From positions 24,679,975-24,743,974 of the forward strand of contig NC_079375.1 of NCBI RefSeq assembly GCF_021018895.1: DNA of 64,000 nt. The letters are read 5' to 3'. Origin of the DNA: Seriola aureovittata (lineage: Eukaryota; Chordata; Actinopteri; Carangiformes; Carangidae). Under the pieces are notes generated by a model that was given only the letters and a program-made list of their open reading frames with translations, was not told the origin of the DNA and searched no databases. This document shows positions 13,101-24,252 of this stretch, in pieces. The translations under genes were made by a program, and so were the position numbers. Positions within the stretch are counted from its first letter, which is position 1; each line of letters opens with the position of its first letter.

Positions 13101-13516
13101 ATCTGGTGATAGTTGTCTGTACACCCATGGCTACTGTGCATATTTGTTCCTGAATAGGCCTGTTTATTGGCGTTAACATGTTCCCATCTATCAGCAAAAA
13201 CATTTGTCACACTGAGCTTCATAAATCCAATTTAGTTTTCTCTGTCGTCCATCCTGAGATATTAAAGGAAAAGCTATTTTGATGATAATAATATAGCGAA
13301 ACGTCTGACGGTTGACCATGATGCACATAATTTACCTTTAACCGGCACAATGCAAAAAGAATGACACATGAACATGGAGTACTACAAACTACCGAATTGC
13401 TGAAACTGTTTTTTCCTGATTCTCTTCCCAGATACTTAGTTGGACAGAGACTTGTGAATTACGAACGCAAGACGGGCAGGAGCACGTCCACCTCCTCCTA
13501 CAGCACCTCCTCGTAG
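1886..13516 (+). CDS. marchf6: marchf6: ER membrane RING-CH E3 ubiquitin ligase (5' partial, 25 coding exons)
   Basis: MARCHF6/TEB4 (yeast Doa10) ubiquitinates misfolded and regulated proteins, such as sterol-pathway enzymes, at the ER membrane for proteasomal degradation. Exons chosen by GT/AG borders, phase continuity and close agreement with the vertebrate protein: 1886-1985, 2432-2505, 2605-2748, 3442-3514, 3783-3963, 4670-4910, 5365-5426, 5697-5729, 6161-6212, 6420-6478, 6563-6643, 6932-7000, 7163-7237, 7465-7599, 7703-7822, 8536-8636, 8835-8972, 9206-9401, 9501-9570, 9663-9844, 9951-10085, 10628-10717, 10960-11092, 12154-12289, 13432-13516. They join into one frame of 921 residues (human protein about 910). 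Only the start-codon exon, a few residues, is missing; it must lie left of base 1 because no in-frame start with a donor is seen. Order: RING-CH domain, two membrane segments, acidic loop, then about twelve more membrane segments. No frameshift or stop was found. Confidence 0.96.
2605..3963 (+). CDS. marchf6: marchf6 exons 4-6: first two membrane segments
   Basis: Exons 2605-2748, 3442-3514 and 3783-3963 encode [17 protein letters not shown], then a hydrophobic stretch ([17 protein letters not shown], membrane segment 1), the connecting [19 protein letters not shown], and segment 2 ([18 protein letters not shown]). The exon ends in a Gln/Pro/Asn-rich start of the cytosolic loop ([16 protein letters not shown]). 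This is the most strongly conserved part of the protein after the RING. Phases are t|gt, ac|a and 0, all consistent. Confidence 0.94.
4670..4910 (+). CDS. marchf6: marchf6 exon 7: low-complexity acidic cytosolic loop
   Basis: This 241-bp exon encodes an Ala/Gly/Asn-rich stretch followed by an almost pure Asp/Glu run (for example [20 protein letters not shown]) and ends DAADANNGG. The corresponding human loop is also acidic but differs in sequence, so the region is conserved in charge rather than order. The GAG/GAC-rich DNA creates long spurious frames on both strands here. Phase: in 0, out 1 (g|aa). Confidence 0.93.
5365..7822 (+). CDS. marchf6: marchf6 exons 8-16: central membrane domain
   Basis: Nine short exons encode [20 protein letters not shown], then alternating hydrophobic segments: [58 protein letters not shown] and [20 protein letters not shown]. 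Loops such as [14 protein letters not shown] and [18 protein letters not shown] lie between them. This covers the TEB4-Doa10 (TD) domain region, thought to form part of the membrane path for substrates. The 33-bp exon 5697-5729 ([11 protein letters not shown]) is a micro-exon in phase 0 at both ends, so skipping it would keep the frame. Confidence 0.93.
5925..6020. repeat. Dispersed repeat fragment in marchf6 intron
   Basis: The stretch containing ACACCTGCTTACTCCTGCAC, ATCCAATCAGCC and ATCATGTGGCAGCAGC resembles a repeat I recall seeing scattered in many fish genomes. No ends or target duplications can be defined. The class is uncertain. Confidence 0.45.
6111..6151. repeat. (TG)n microsatellite beside marchf6 exon 10 acceptor
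   Basis: An uninterrupted TG run of about 20 units ends nine bases before the exon starting at 6161. It takes the place usually held by the polypyrimidine tract; only tcttctgtag separates it from the exon. Confidence 0.95.
8497..8527. repeat. (TG)n microsatellite beside marchf6 exon 17 acceptor
   Basis: A TG run of about 15 units ends eight bases before the exon starting at 8536; only atttccag intervenes. Confidence 0.95.
8536..11092 (+). CDS. marchf6: marchf6 exons 17-24: distal membrane domain
   Basis: Eight exons encode the membrane stretches [99 protein letters not shown] and [20 protein letters not shown]. Between them lie a hydrophilic Asn/His-rich loop ([20 protein letters not shown], exon 9206-9401) and the conserved [20 protein letters not shown]. 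All junctions keep phase. Exons 8536-8636, 8835-8972 and 9951-10085 have dinucleotide microsatellites within a few tens of bases of a splice site. Confidence 0.93.
8981..9041. repeat. (CA)n microsatellite just after marchf6 exon 18 donor
   Basis: A CA run of about 30 units, with one TA interruption near 9003, starts eight bases after the donor GT at 8973. Confidence 0.95.
10101..10182. repeat. (GT)41 microsatellite after marchf6 exon 22 donor
   Basis: A perfect 82-bp GT run starts fifteen bases downstream of the donor at 10086. It is the longest pure dinucleotide run in the window. Confidence 0.97.
11093..13431 (+). other. marchf6 introns 24 and 25, no other gene seen
   Basis: Apart from exon 12154-12289, this 2.3 kb shows no further coding exon. 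A CCCTCC-repeat pyrimidine tract (about 12105-12150) serves the acceptor of exon 25. Intron 25 (12290-13431) is AT-rich and unremarkable. Confidence 0.7.
12154..13516 (+). CDS. marchf6: marchf6 exons 25-26: last membrane segment and C-terminal element
   Basis: Exon 12154-12289 encodes the last hydrophobic segment ([16 protein letters not shown]) and [14 protein letters not shown]. Exon 13432-13516 encodes [13 protein letters not shown] and a Ser/Thr-rich tail ending in TAG at 13514. The LVNYER block matches the conserved C-terminal element of Doa10/MARCHF6, whose Asn is reported to be needed for substrate selection; that Asn is present. The distal tail ([11 protein letters not shown]) is unlike the human tail, as expected for a free end. 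Confidence 0.94.
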
Positions 13517-16500
13517 ACCTGACCCTGGCTGTGGGATCAGTGGAGCTGACTCACTCTGCGCAGCACTGGGGAGCTAACACCGGCTCCTGTGGTGAAACCT
13601 TTTTGTTTCCTCTCTGCTCGGCTGTCAACTTCACACACAATCTATAAACATTTGACTGCACGCTGGTTATTCTTATTCACCGACATCTACTGCAATCACA
13701 GGGTCGGAGACGAGGGCCTCGAGGAGTGAAAACAAAAGAGTCTCGACTCAATTTCTGAACCAGGTTGTTATCCAACCTGTAAAAACCTGCCAGTGCGACA
13801 GAACAACAACTCTTCTGGCTGGTCGTCCTGTCTAATGTGTTTTTGTCTTCACCGCAGCTGACATTTAAATTGTAAAGGTTTGAGATGAAGTCGGGTCAGT
13901 TGAGCATAGCTTTTACCTCAGATTGTGCTTGTGTTGAATTGAATATTGTTTTGGTCACACTGAGCGTCTCTTACGGGACATTTTCTGAACTGCAGGGGAG
14001 ATATTTGAACTATAATGAGGACGCCTTTAGTGGTTCTGTTCCAACGGTAGATTTGTCTCTAAAGGCGCCCGTCATCAGATTGAGGTCGTCAGTGACGAGG
14101 AGGGACATACATGATGTAGCAATGTGATTGTATATTTTTAGATGTTTTTATTAGATGTGTTTTCATTGAGTCTTTCTTTTTTTTCTTTTTTTACATTTCT
14201 GGAGTGAGCTGTTAGATAATCCTTTGAGGATTTCTTTGAACTTAACATTTTAGAAAAAGAAGAAGATAGTGACATTTTAGACAGGCTTCTGCTTAAGATG
14301 TTCTCCTGTGAATTGCCAAACAGTCGTGGCGGAGTACTACCCTCCTGAGCTTTCCGTTGGTTACGGACACTTTAAAACACTCAAATCCACCTTCAGGAGG
14401 GGAGTTTATTCACCTGAAAACAGCCCATAAAAAAAACTGGAAAAGCGGCGATTCAGAAATTCAGAATGTGCTTGTGTAAAACTCTGAATATTTTATAGAA
14501 ATATTTATTCTCGAAGAATTTTTAAAGCCAATTTTGTGCCAAACTGGTCGTCAGTGGCTTGTAGTGCTGCTAATCAGCTGTTCAGACTCTTACCTGTCTC
14601 TTACCAACTCTAAATGACAAAACACTGAATTGAATCATTTGAACAAAGTGTCTCATCTGACTGAAATGCAGGGTTTCCTCCAGGAAGTGGATGTGGCTGC
14701 TGTTTACGTTTTTGTGTTCATACATTCTAAAAAGTTATTTTTTGTTTGTTTTTTTTGTTAGTTTTTTTGCTGTCGCCTGCAAAGCTCAATCAGTCAGGTC
14801 GTGATGACAGTGTAACAGTTGCCTACCTAAATACATGGCCTTCGTAGTGTGATCAAACGTATCCTTCTAAATTATCACTGTATTAGAATGGGTTGCACCA
14901 CTCAAACTAATTCTCGTGAATTGTTATGTAAAAATTAGCATAACTGCCATGTGTGAACTGTTGCGTAGCTACAGCTAATTAATACTAACTCTGAAACTCA
15001 TATTTTTTTCCTTGTATGCAGTTTTAAATGAAACAAAGTCAAATTAAACATAGATTGACCCCAAAACTGTTTTTAGCAGTTGTGCTAAAGCTACGCCACA
15101 GTGACTTCCTTCTTACACAGCTGATTGAAAGTTACTGTTAAGCTGATTAAAGTGAGTTTTAAAAAAAGAGTGGTAAAAAATCAAAGTTTTTAGTGCGGGT
15201 CAAGCACCCAGAATACTGGTTCCTACATTTCCCATAATGCAATGTTTTTAATTAGAGCCTCCCTGCCTGTTGAACATAATTTTTAACTTGTAGTGCAGAC
15301 TCTGATTTTTGAGCCTCACTCTGACATCATAAGGGTAATCATCATATATTCTGCCCCTTTAAAGCAATAAACAGGCAGCAAGAAAACAAAAATTATTTTT
15401 AAAAAAACAAAAAAAAGGAAACAAAATGAGTGCCAACATGTTGCATGTGTGAAGTTTTTAAAATGTAAAATCACGTGTTGACAGAAAACATCTACCCCGA
15501 CACAAACACTCGTCCTCCGCAGTTTAGATACTTAAATCTCTTCACATCATTTAAATGACTGAACACCAGCGCAGCTTCGACCCCGTGTGGTTCTGTGTAG
15601 TTTAGTGTCAGAAAACTTTCCCCTCTCTGGTCGCAGCAGTTTAGTTTCTCTCCGGCGTGGATACACCAGTTCACACTCAGACTCCTGTGTGAATCTGTGT
15701 CTGTTCTTGTTACTGAACTGAAACATTTCCTCACATTTCAGTCTTCAGTCAGATCTGACTCTGTTTGTCGTCTGTGAGTTTGTGAGCCAGTGACCCCGCT
15801 GTCTGTTCTTCTTCTTCCTCCTCTTCTTCTTCTTCTCCCCCTGTGAATCAGCACGTTGATGTGATTATATTATTGAATTTCCTGCTCTGCTCTTTAAAGG
15901 AGGCTTTTTACGTTTCAATTAATTCAACGCCACTCAAAAGGTTACGTTTCACATATGAAGAGTAAATGCTGCACGTGGCGGACAGGAGTTTAGTTAGGTC
16001 AGTTGTGGAGACGCGGGGACATCAAGAGGTGAAACACTCTTGTGATGTCGGTACTGATGCTGGCACTGACAAGACTCTGCTTCTGGATCCAACAGGATTC
16101 TCCTTCTTTGATCCCTGACTGACTGTCGTGTGGCTCCATGTGGGAGCTGAGGAGGTAGTTGCACCCTGAGACACTCACTTTCATCTGGTTTTCTTCTTTC
16201 TTTTTTAACTTTTTTTTTGTAAGCAGTGAGTTTGCTAGTTCTGGCTTTTGTATCTTCAGGTCTTTCTAAGGATAAGAAGTAGCAGGGTAGCACGAGGAAC
16301 TCTTATCGGCCATGAGTGCGGGTTCCTGTCTCAGCTCACTGTGGTGATGGAGAGATGGGAGATGCATTGTCCTATCGTTTGTTTGTGTCGGCTCTTGACC
16401 GCCTCCTCTTATTTCTCTTCTCTCGAAACATCTCAGACCAGGTTCCCCTCAAATGTCTTGCAGTTATGTTGCAGGGAGGAATTACACAATCTTCCCCTTA

Positions 16501-16531
16501 CAGACGAAAGGCTGAATTTATGAGCAATAAA
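13517..16531 (+). other. marchf6 3' UTR (end not certain)
   Basis: Non-coding DNA directly follows the marchf6 stop. Two canonical AATAAA hexamers on the coding strand, at 15366-15371 and 16526-16531, give candidate 3' UTRs of about 1.85 or 3.0 kb. A T-rich tract near 14165-14200 and a run near 14735-14770 lie inside. No downstream gene begins here. Confidence 0.5.
15366..15371 (+). terminator. Candidate poly(A) signal, marchf6
   Basis: AATAAA about 1.85 kb after the stop codon. It is one of two plausible hexamers, the other being at 16526-16531. Position alone supports it. Confidence 0.35.
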
Positions 16532-17039
16532 ACAAACTCCTCCTCGGTTTAATTATGTTTGTGGTTTTGCAGCTACAGCTTTATCTGGTCTGGTAAGACC
16601 AGTAGCTAAGAGGCTAAAGTGAGCAAACTTCAGTTTGATGTTGTTGTGTCACTGACATTATTACTAAGACAGGAGACTTGTTCGTTGTTATGCACTCGGT
16701 GTCCCATTCATTTAATTCTCAGTTAGATTGACTACTCATGTCTTTAAAGCTGCTGGGAGGTTTTGGAAATGAAAGGATATGTCATGTGCCATTAACCTGT
16801 AATTTCCACTTCTGGCCACAGACTTACAGGTTTGATACTGACTCTGGTGATTGACCTGATATTCTAAGAGTAAACGCCCACCTGAACTGACTCTGTTGCA
16901 GCGTCAGTCACAAACGTATTAACAAAATATCCACAAGTTGTAATTTAAACATTCAGTAAATATGTTGTTTACAAATCAACAAGCTTTCAGGATTACAATA
17001 AACAAGAACAGCAAAAAATGTTCCAAACACATTTTGTGA

Positions 17040-17350
17040 ATATGTTTGTGATTCGTTTGTTGAGGTTTAGGTGAGAACATTGCTACCACTGTCATACCTG
17101 TATGCTGAATATTAGACCAGAGCCAGGAGATGGTTAGCTTAGCTTAGCATAAAAACTGGAACAGGGGAAACAGCTACCCTGGCTCTGTCCGTAGGTTAAA
17201 GTTGTTTTCTGGTTTTATATGTACAAAAAAACTAATTGTATAAACATCAGTCTGTAGTTTCACACGGGGTTATATACTGGAACTGTTTCTTGGCTGGGTG
17301 CAGTGACTCTCCGCTGATTGTCTGGCAACCTCAAGATACGACGACGTGTT
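17040..17350 (+). repeat. Dispersed teleost repeat, copy 1
   Basis: Contains GTTAGCTTAGCTTAGCATAA, ACTGGAACAGGGGAAACAGC and CTGGCTCTGTCC. The same ordered words recur near 42185-42500 and 58430-58720. It is a short interspersed element-like family; ends are not defined. Confidence 0.65.
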
Positions 17351-17999
17351 CTCATGTAACTCTCGGCAGAGCGGATCGTACATATCGGACATATTTCCCA
17401 AAATGCGGTGATGATGTAAAAGCCTCCAGGTGTTCGCGCTCGCTACAGAACAAAACCACTACGGTTAAAGTACGTTTGAACCTCTGAAAAAACTAGAAGC
17501 TGTTAGAATATTTATGACTGAAACAGGTCCTGTTCTTTAAAATTGCTTCTTGTTGCCAGTGAAAACTGAATCACATTCTGTGATGGGGAGATTTTAGATG
17601 TTCTTTTGTTTTTTTTCTTTTTAACAGTCATAGAGGGATTAAGGTGTTTTGTTTTTTTTGTCATTCAAATGTTTTTATGTGCTGCACTTTATTACACAGT
17701 TTGCAATCATTTCACAATCCATTGTAACACAGTCAACATCGGCGGGTTAGTGTGTTTTTATTTTCCCCTCACTGAGACTGAGAGATGTCAATATTTCACT
17801 GTGGTGACTGCACAATGGGTTTTACTTACAAGATGAATTCAAGTCGAGCATTTGTTTGTTTTTTTGACACTGCATTTGTGTTAGAAGTGTTTTTTTGGAG
17901 TTTGGTAAATATAAACTGCTTTTCTATTGATATGGATTGTGAATAACATTAACTCTAGTGCTGACAGCTGTAGTGCTGCTGTGTGGAATGCTCACATCA

Positions 18000-18056
18000 T
18001 ATATATATATATATATTGATATATATATATATATATATTGATATATGATATATGAT
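18000..18056. repeat. (AT)n microsatellite
   Basis: Alternating AT broken by TTG/TGATAT interruptions; largely self-complementary, so it could form a hairpin or cruciform. Confidence 0.9.
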
Positions 18057-18784
18057 GCTATGAAGTGACCTTTTAGTATCTTCTTGAACTCAGCTGGACA
18101 CTTCCAATTTTGGTCTTGAATTTCAATTTCTAGAAGCAAATGATTTATATTTTTATATGTGCAAAAAGCAGTGGCATGTACTGTAACATAAAGTTATACT
18201 TTAAGGTCTATTAATTGTTGGTTCAGTAATATGAAACAATAATAAATCGTTGAAATGAATTCTTTGAGTGCTGTTTCTTAACAATATGGTTTTCAAACAA
18301 ATGTCGTTCATGTTTGTGTATTTTTGGCTTACAGCTGTGGTTGGAGGAAAAAAATCCTGCATCACAATCTTTTTTTTTTCCAGACCTTTCTCTAATGTTT
18401 AATTTTTTTTCTGTGATAATTACTGAATAATTTAACGTCCGCACAAATTAAAAATAAACATGCATTTGTATCTCATATGTGCGTTTCTTGGTAACGTCTT
18501 ATTCAGGCAGAAGTACGTCACTTGTTTGTGAAGGAGCCGTTTGTGGGGGGACCCGTAAGCTTCTGAATAAAGGGATAGCAGAGAAAATCTGCCTCTCTAC
18601 ACGTCTACAGCTGCAGATCTCAGCTCTCTGTCTTACGACGATTAACCACAATTTCCTCTAAAATAAGTTGAAACTGACTAAATTAATTGGCATTCACTAT
18701 TCTCTGTTCCATACGCAGTAGAACAGACGTGATGCTTTTGAGTTTTTGATATAACATTTGTAATAAATATAACAAATGAAAATG

Positions 18785-18840
18785 ACATGGACAAAAGTAT
18801 TGGGACCCTGAACCTAATATTTTGTAGCACAGTTTCCTGC
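18785..18840. mobile_element. Tc1-like transposon end fragment
   Basis: ATGGACAAAAGTATTGGGAC followed by CCTGAACCTAATATTTTG and GTAGCACAG resembles the terminal inverted repeat of a second teleost Tc1-like family. The opposite end was not found, so only a remnant is present. Confidence 0.45.
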
Positions 18841-20559
18841 ATGTTTCTTCTGCTCTCAGTTCAGTCCTGAATGTTCAATCGTTATTATTAAAATAAAAAG
18901 TGCATTATTTGGCCTCCATGTTGTTATGGGGTTGGATGTGGGCCACCAAGATTCTTTTGATTTCTATAGCAGATTCAGTGACTGAACAGACTGAGTGTAG
19001 ACACTCCCTCCCCTATTTCAAGATCTGAAGCTAGAAGCTAGAAACTGATCACCTTTATTTATATTTAATGTGTTTCTGTGTCATTTAAAGCAGCCCGGCT
19101 CTGAATTGGGGTAATGTCTGGCGGTGCGGGAAAGCGTAACTCTAGGAAACAGGATGTGGGGTTATTCCTGCTGAATCCAATTACTCTTCAGCTAATGCAC
19201 AGTCTTAACAGTTTTGGAAGCCAAGTACAGATTAGGAGCATATGCATCTGAAACAAGATTTCTGCTGTCAAGCTAAATCTGATTTTTCCAACCTGTGGTT
19301 CATTTTTCACAAGCACAATGAGATCAACCTTTTCATAGCAGTCAAATCATGGAGTAAGTGCCTGTGATGTGTCCCTCCTTAAGGATCTCTGAGGAGATTA
19401 GTGCTGTGTCACAAAGGGTTTTGTTCCTTCCTTTACTCTATTGTAAAACCAGACTTCAGAGGAAAAACAAGTGTAAATTCTACACTGTATTTCTCAAGCA
19501 CAGATTACTACTTTGCATAAGAAATTTCAGACCTGGATCAAAGAGAATTTAAATAATTATTTTACCGCCTTAAAAGCACCAGTGAAGTGCCGTTTATTAC
19601 ACAGAATGGTGTAATGTGTTTCAGGAAGGGCAGGATTTAACAGCTAGAGATTAGTGTTTCTGCTTTTGAAAACATGTTGGCTCAGTGGAGAGCTACGTCC
19701 TCATGTGGCAAACCTTACCTGTTCAAGACAGCCGGAAAAAAACAAACACTTGGAATGAATTCCAAACTGTCTGACACAGATGCTTGGGTTGATGCTTAAG
19801 TCATGACGATATGAACTACATGTATGAACTGATCACAGGAATTCAAAACTACTGTGGTAAATCTCAACATTTTGGATGAATGCAAGTTACATGTTTGGAC
19901 ACAAATACAGCAGGGTTTGAATTATGGGCTATTAGGGGGGGGTGACCCCGACTGATTACTTTGACCACCCCAGTAAGGTTAAAACAACAGTTATGGATGA
20001 ACGCTAATGTTAGCTACCTTCTAACTATAGCTGTTAGCTAATGTTAGCTAGTGTGCCCTTTCATTTCCAATATTGGCTTGTCATTTCAATAGAAAATGTC
20101 AAATATAATCTTATTTTACCAAACACTGGTGCTCAGTCATGAGCAGTGATCAGAGATATGGTTTGATATCAAAATAAAGTTTATTATTTATTTGTTGTGG
20201 TGGTTTAATTAGTATTTTACCCATTTATAATAGGTACGCTCTTTCTCAGGAATTTACCTGTTGTTTCTCAGCATTTTACCTGCTGGGTAACTGAACAAAA
20301 TACATGTGTGCCAAACACCTCAGTTCACTGAAGCATGTGCCTGCGCTGTACTGGGTTCCCTGATTGTCGCTGTACACTCTGAAAAATAGGATGTGGAAAT
20401 TGAAATGTTAAAAACAACTGAGTAATTATGATATTTGAAGTAGCTAATTACAAGTGGTCGGTTTTAAAAATATAGGAGACAGAAAAGACTGACAGAAAAT
20501 GTCAAAACATTGTCCAATATTAAAAATAAGACTACATCCACAGCCGCACGAGATGCTCT

Positions 20560-20890
20560 GAGGCTGTACTTGGGCATGGTCGTACTTTCAGCTAACTTTT
20601 AAAATGTTTTCACCATATTCACCATCTCAGTTTAGGGTTTAGCATGCTAATATATGTATATGTATATAGTCAGAGGATTAACAAAGATCTAGGAACATGA
20701 GTAACAATTTCATGGCAGTCCATCTCGCATCACTACAGGAAGTAGTGAAGAAGAAGAAGTCAAGTCAGAAGATGACCAAAGTCAGTAGTATCCTCTGGAG
20801 AACATTAATGTCTGTGCAAAGTTTGATGTAAATCTGTCTAATAATTTTTATGATATTTTATTCTGGACCAACATGTAAGATGTGGGACTA
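20560..20890 (+). repeat. Dispersed teleost repeat abutting the satellite
   Basis: Ordered words typical of a common fish repeat: GAGGCTGTACTTGG, TTTAGCATGCTAAT, AATTTCATGGCAGTCCATC, ACCAAAGTCAGTAG, ATTAATGTCTGTGCAAAGTT and a final TCTGGACCAACATGTAAG. Related pieces occur near 46730-46925 (+) and 60350-60600 (reverse). Satellite-type sequence begins about 20 bases after this copy ends. Confidence 0.6.
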
Positions 20891-23348
20891 ACAGAGTAAA
20901 CATTTTTTTTAATACTATGACATTTTTATGCCTTACTGTGCTATTATGTTTTTTGCCTTACTATACCATGATGTTATATGCCTTACTATACTATGACATT
21001 TTTATAACTTTTTTTGACTTACTATACTATGATGTTTTATGGCTTACTATACTGTGACTTTTTATGCCTTACTATACAATGTCATTTTTATGACTTTTTA
21101 TGCCTTTCTATACAATGACGTTTTTATGACTTTTTATGCCTTACTTTAGTATGTCATTTTTATGACTTTTTATAACTTACTATACTATGACTTTTAATGC
21201 CTTACTATACTATCACGTTTTATGACGTTTTTATGACTTACTATACTATGATTTTTTATTACTTTTTATGCCTTACTATACTGACTTTTTAGGCCTTACT
21301 ATACTATGTCTTTTTTATGACTTTTTACACATTACTATTCAATGACTTTTTATGCCTTACTATACTATGACTTTTTTATGACTTTTCATGCCTTACTATA
21401 CTATGACTTTTTTATGACTTTTCATGCCTTACTATACTATGACTTTTTTATAACTTTTTGTGCCTTACTTTACAATGACTTTTTATGCCTTACTACACTA
21501 TGACTTTTCATGCCTTACTATACTATGACTTTTTTATGACTTTTTATGCCTTACTATACTATGACTTTTTTTATGACTTTTTATGCCTTACTATAATATG
21601 ACTTTTTATGCCTTACTATACTATGACTTTTCGATGACTTTTTATGCCTTACTATACGGTGACTTTTTTATGACTTTTTATGCCTTACTGTACTATGACT
21701 TTTCATGCCTTACTATAGTGTGACGTTTTTATGACTTTTTATGCCTTACTATACTGTGACTTTTTTATGACTTTTTATGCCTTACTGTACTATGACTTTT
21801 TATGCCTTACTATACTATGACTTTTCACGCCTTACTATACTAAGGCTTTTTTATGACTTTTTATGCCTTACTATACTATGACTTTTTTATGACTTTTTAT
21901 GCCTTACTATACGATGACTTTTTATGGCTTACTATACTATGACATTTTTATGACTTTTTATGCCTTACTATACTGTGACGTTTTTCTGACTTTTTATGCC
22001 TTACTATACTATGACTTTTTATGCCTTACTATACTATGACTTTTCATGCCTTACTTTACTATGACTTTTTTATGACTTTTTATGCCTTACTATACTATGA
22101 CTTTTTATGCCCTACTATACTATGACTTTTCATCCCTTACTATACTATGACATTTTTATGACTTTTCATGCCTTACTATACTATGACTTTTTATGCCCTA
22201 CTATACTATGACTTTTCATCCCTTACTATACTATGACATTTTTATGACTTTTCATGCCTTACTATACTATGAGTTTTCATGCCTTACTATACTATGACTT
22301 TTTTATGACTTTTTATGCCTTACTATACTATGACTTTTTTATGACTTTTTATGCCTTACTATACTATGACTTTTTTATGACTTTTCATGTCTTACTATAC
22401 TACGACTTTTTTATGACTTTTTATGCCTTATTATACTATGACTTTTCATGCCTTACTATACTATGATGTTTTATGCCTTACTATACTATGACCTTTTTAT
22501 AACTTTTTGTGCCTTACTTTACAATGACTTTTCATGCCTTACTATACTATGACTTTTTTATGACTTTTTATGCCTTGTTATACTATGACTTTTCATGCCT
22601 TACTATAGTGTGACGTTTTTATGACTTTTTATGCCTCACTATACTATGACTTTTCACGCCTTACTTTACTATGACTTTTTTATGACTTTTTATGCCTTAC
22701 TATACTATGACTTTTTATGCCTTACTATACTATGACTTTTCATCCCTTACTACACTATGACATTTTTATGACTTTTCATACCTTACTATACTATGAGTTT
22801 TCATGCCTTACTATACTATGATGTTTTATGCCTTACTATACTATGACCTTTTTATAACTTTTTGTGCCTTACTTTACAATGACTTTTCACGCCTTACTAT
22901 AGTGTGACGTTTTTATGACTTTTTATGCCTTACTATACTGTGACTTTTTTATGACTTTTCATGTCTTACTATACTACGACTTTTTTATGACTTTTTATGC
23001 CTTATTATACTATGACTTTTCATGCCTTACTATAGTGTGACGTTTTTATGACTTTTTATGCCTCACTATACTATGACTTTTCACGCCTTACTATAGTGTG
23101 ACGTTTTTATGACTTTTTATGCCTTACTATATTATGACTTTTCATGCCTTACTATAATATGACTTTTATATGACTTTTTATGCCTTACTATACTGTGACT
23201 TTTTTATGACTTTTCATGTCTTACTATACTACGACTTTTTTATGACTTTTTATGCCTTACTACACTATGACTTTTAATGCCTTACTATACTATGAATTTT
23301 TTATGACTTTTTATGCCTTACTATACTGTGACCATTTTATGACATTTT

Positions 23349-24252
23349 ATGCCTTACTATACTATAACTTTTCATGCCTTACTATACTATGACTTTTTTA
23401 TGACTTTTTATGCCTTACTATACTATGACTTTTTAATGACTTTTTATGCCTTACTATACTATGACTTTTTTATGACTTTTTATGCCTTACTATACTATGA
23501 CTTTTTAATGACTTTTTATGCCTTACTATACTATGACTTTTTTATGACTTTTTATGCCTTACTATACTATGACTTTTCATCCCTTACTATACTATGACTT
23601 TTCATACCTTACTTTACTATGGCTTTTTTATGACTTTTTATGCCTTACTATACTATGACTTTTTATGCCCTACTATACTATGACTTTTCATCCCTTACTA
23701 TACTATGACATTTTTATGACTTTTCATGCCTTACTATACTGAGTTTTCATGCCTTACTATACTATGACTTTTTTATGACTTTTTATGCCTTACTATACTG
23801 TGACTTTTTTATGACTTTTTATGCCTTACTATACTATGACTTTTTATGCCTTACTATACTGTGACTTTTTTATGACTTTTTATGCCTTACTATACTATGA
23901 CTTTTCATCCCTTACTATACTATGACATTTTTATGACTTTTCATGCCTTACTATGCTATGAGTTTTCATGCCTTACTATACTATGACTTTTTTATGACTT
24001 TTTATGCCTTACTATACTGTGACTTTTTTATGACTTTTTATGCCTTACTATACTATGACTTTTTATGCCTTACTATACTGTGACTTTTTTATGACTTTTC
24101 ATGTCTTACTATACTACGACTTTTTTATGACTTTTTATGCCTTACTATACTATGACTTTTTAATGACTTTTTATGCCTTACTATACTATGACTTTTTTAT
24201 GACTTTTTATGCCTTACTATACTATGACTTTTCATCCCTTACTATACTATGA
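23349..24252 (+). repeat. Higher-order repeat pair, offset 655 bp, within satellite
   Basis: A distinctive variant string (CATACCTTACTTTACTATGG preceded by several long units and a TTTTTAATGAC variant) ends at 23597 and again at 24252, exactly 655 bp apart. This marks a block duplication inside the array. Confidence 0.75.

Larger units (their letters stand above)
16532..20911. other. Intergenic DNA between marchf6 and the satellite
   Basis: No convincing coding exon on either strand. Contents: a dispersed repeat around 17040-17350, an AT microsatellite at 18000, a Tc1-like end fragment near 18785, and a dispersed repeat at 20560-20890 that abuts the satellite. Mammals carry ROPN1L in this interval; no trace of it was recognised. 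Confidence 0.6.
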
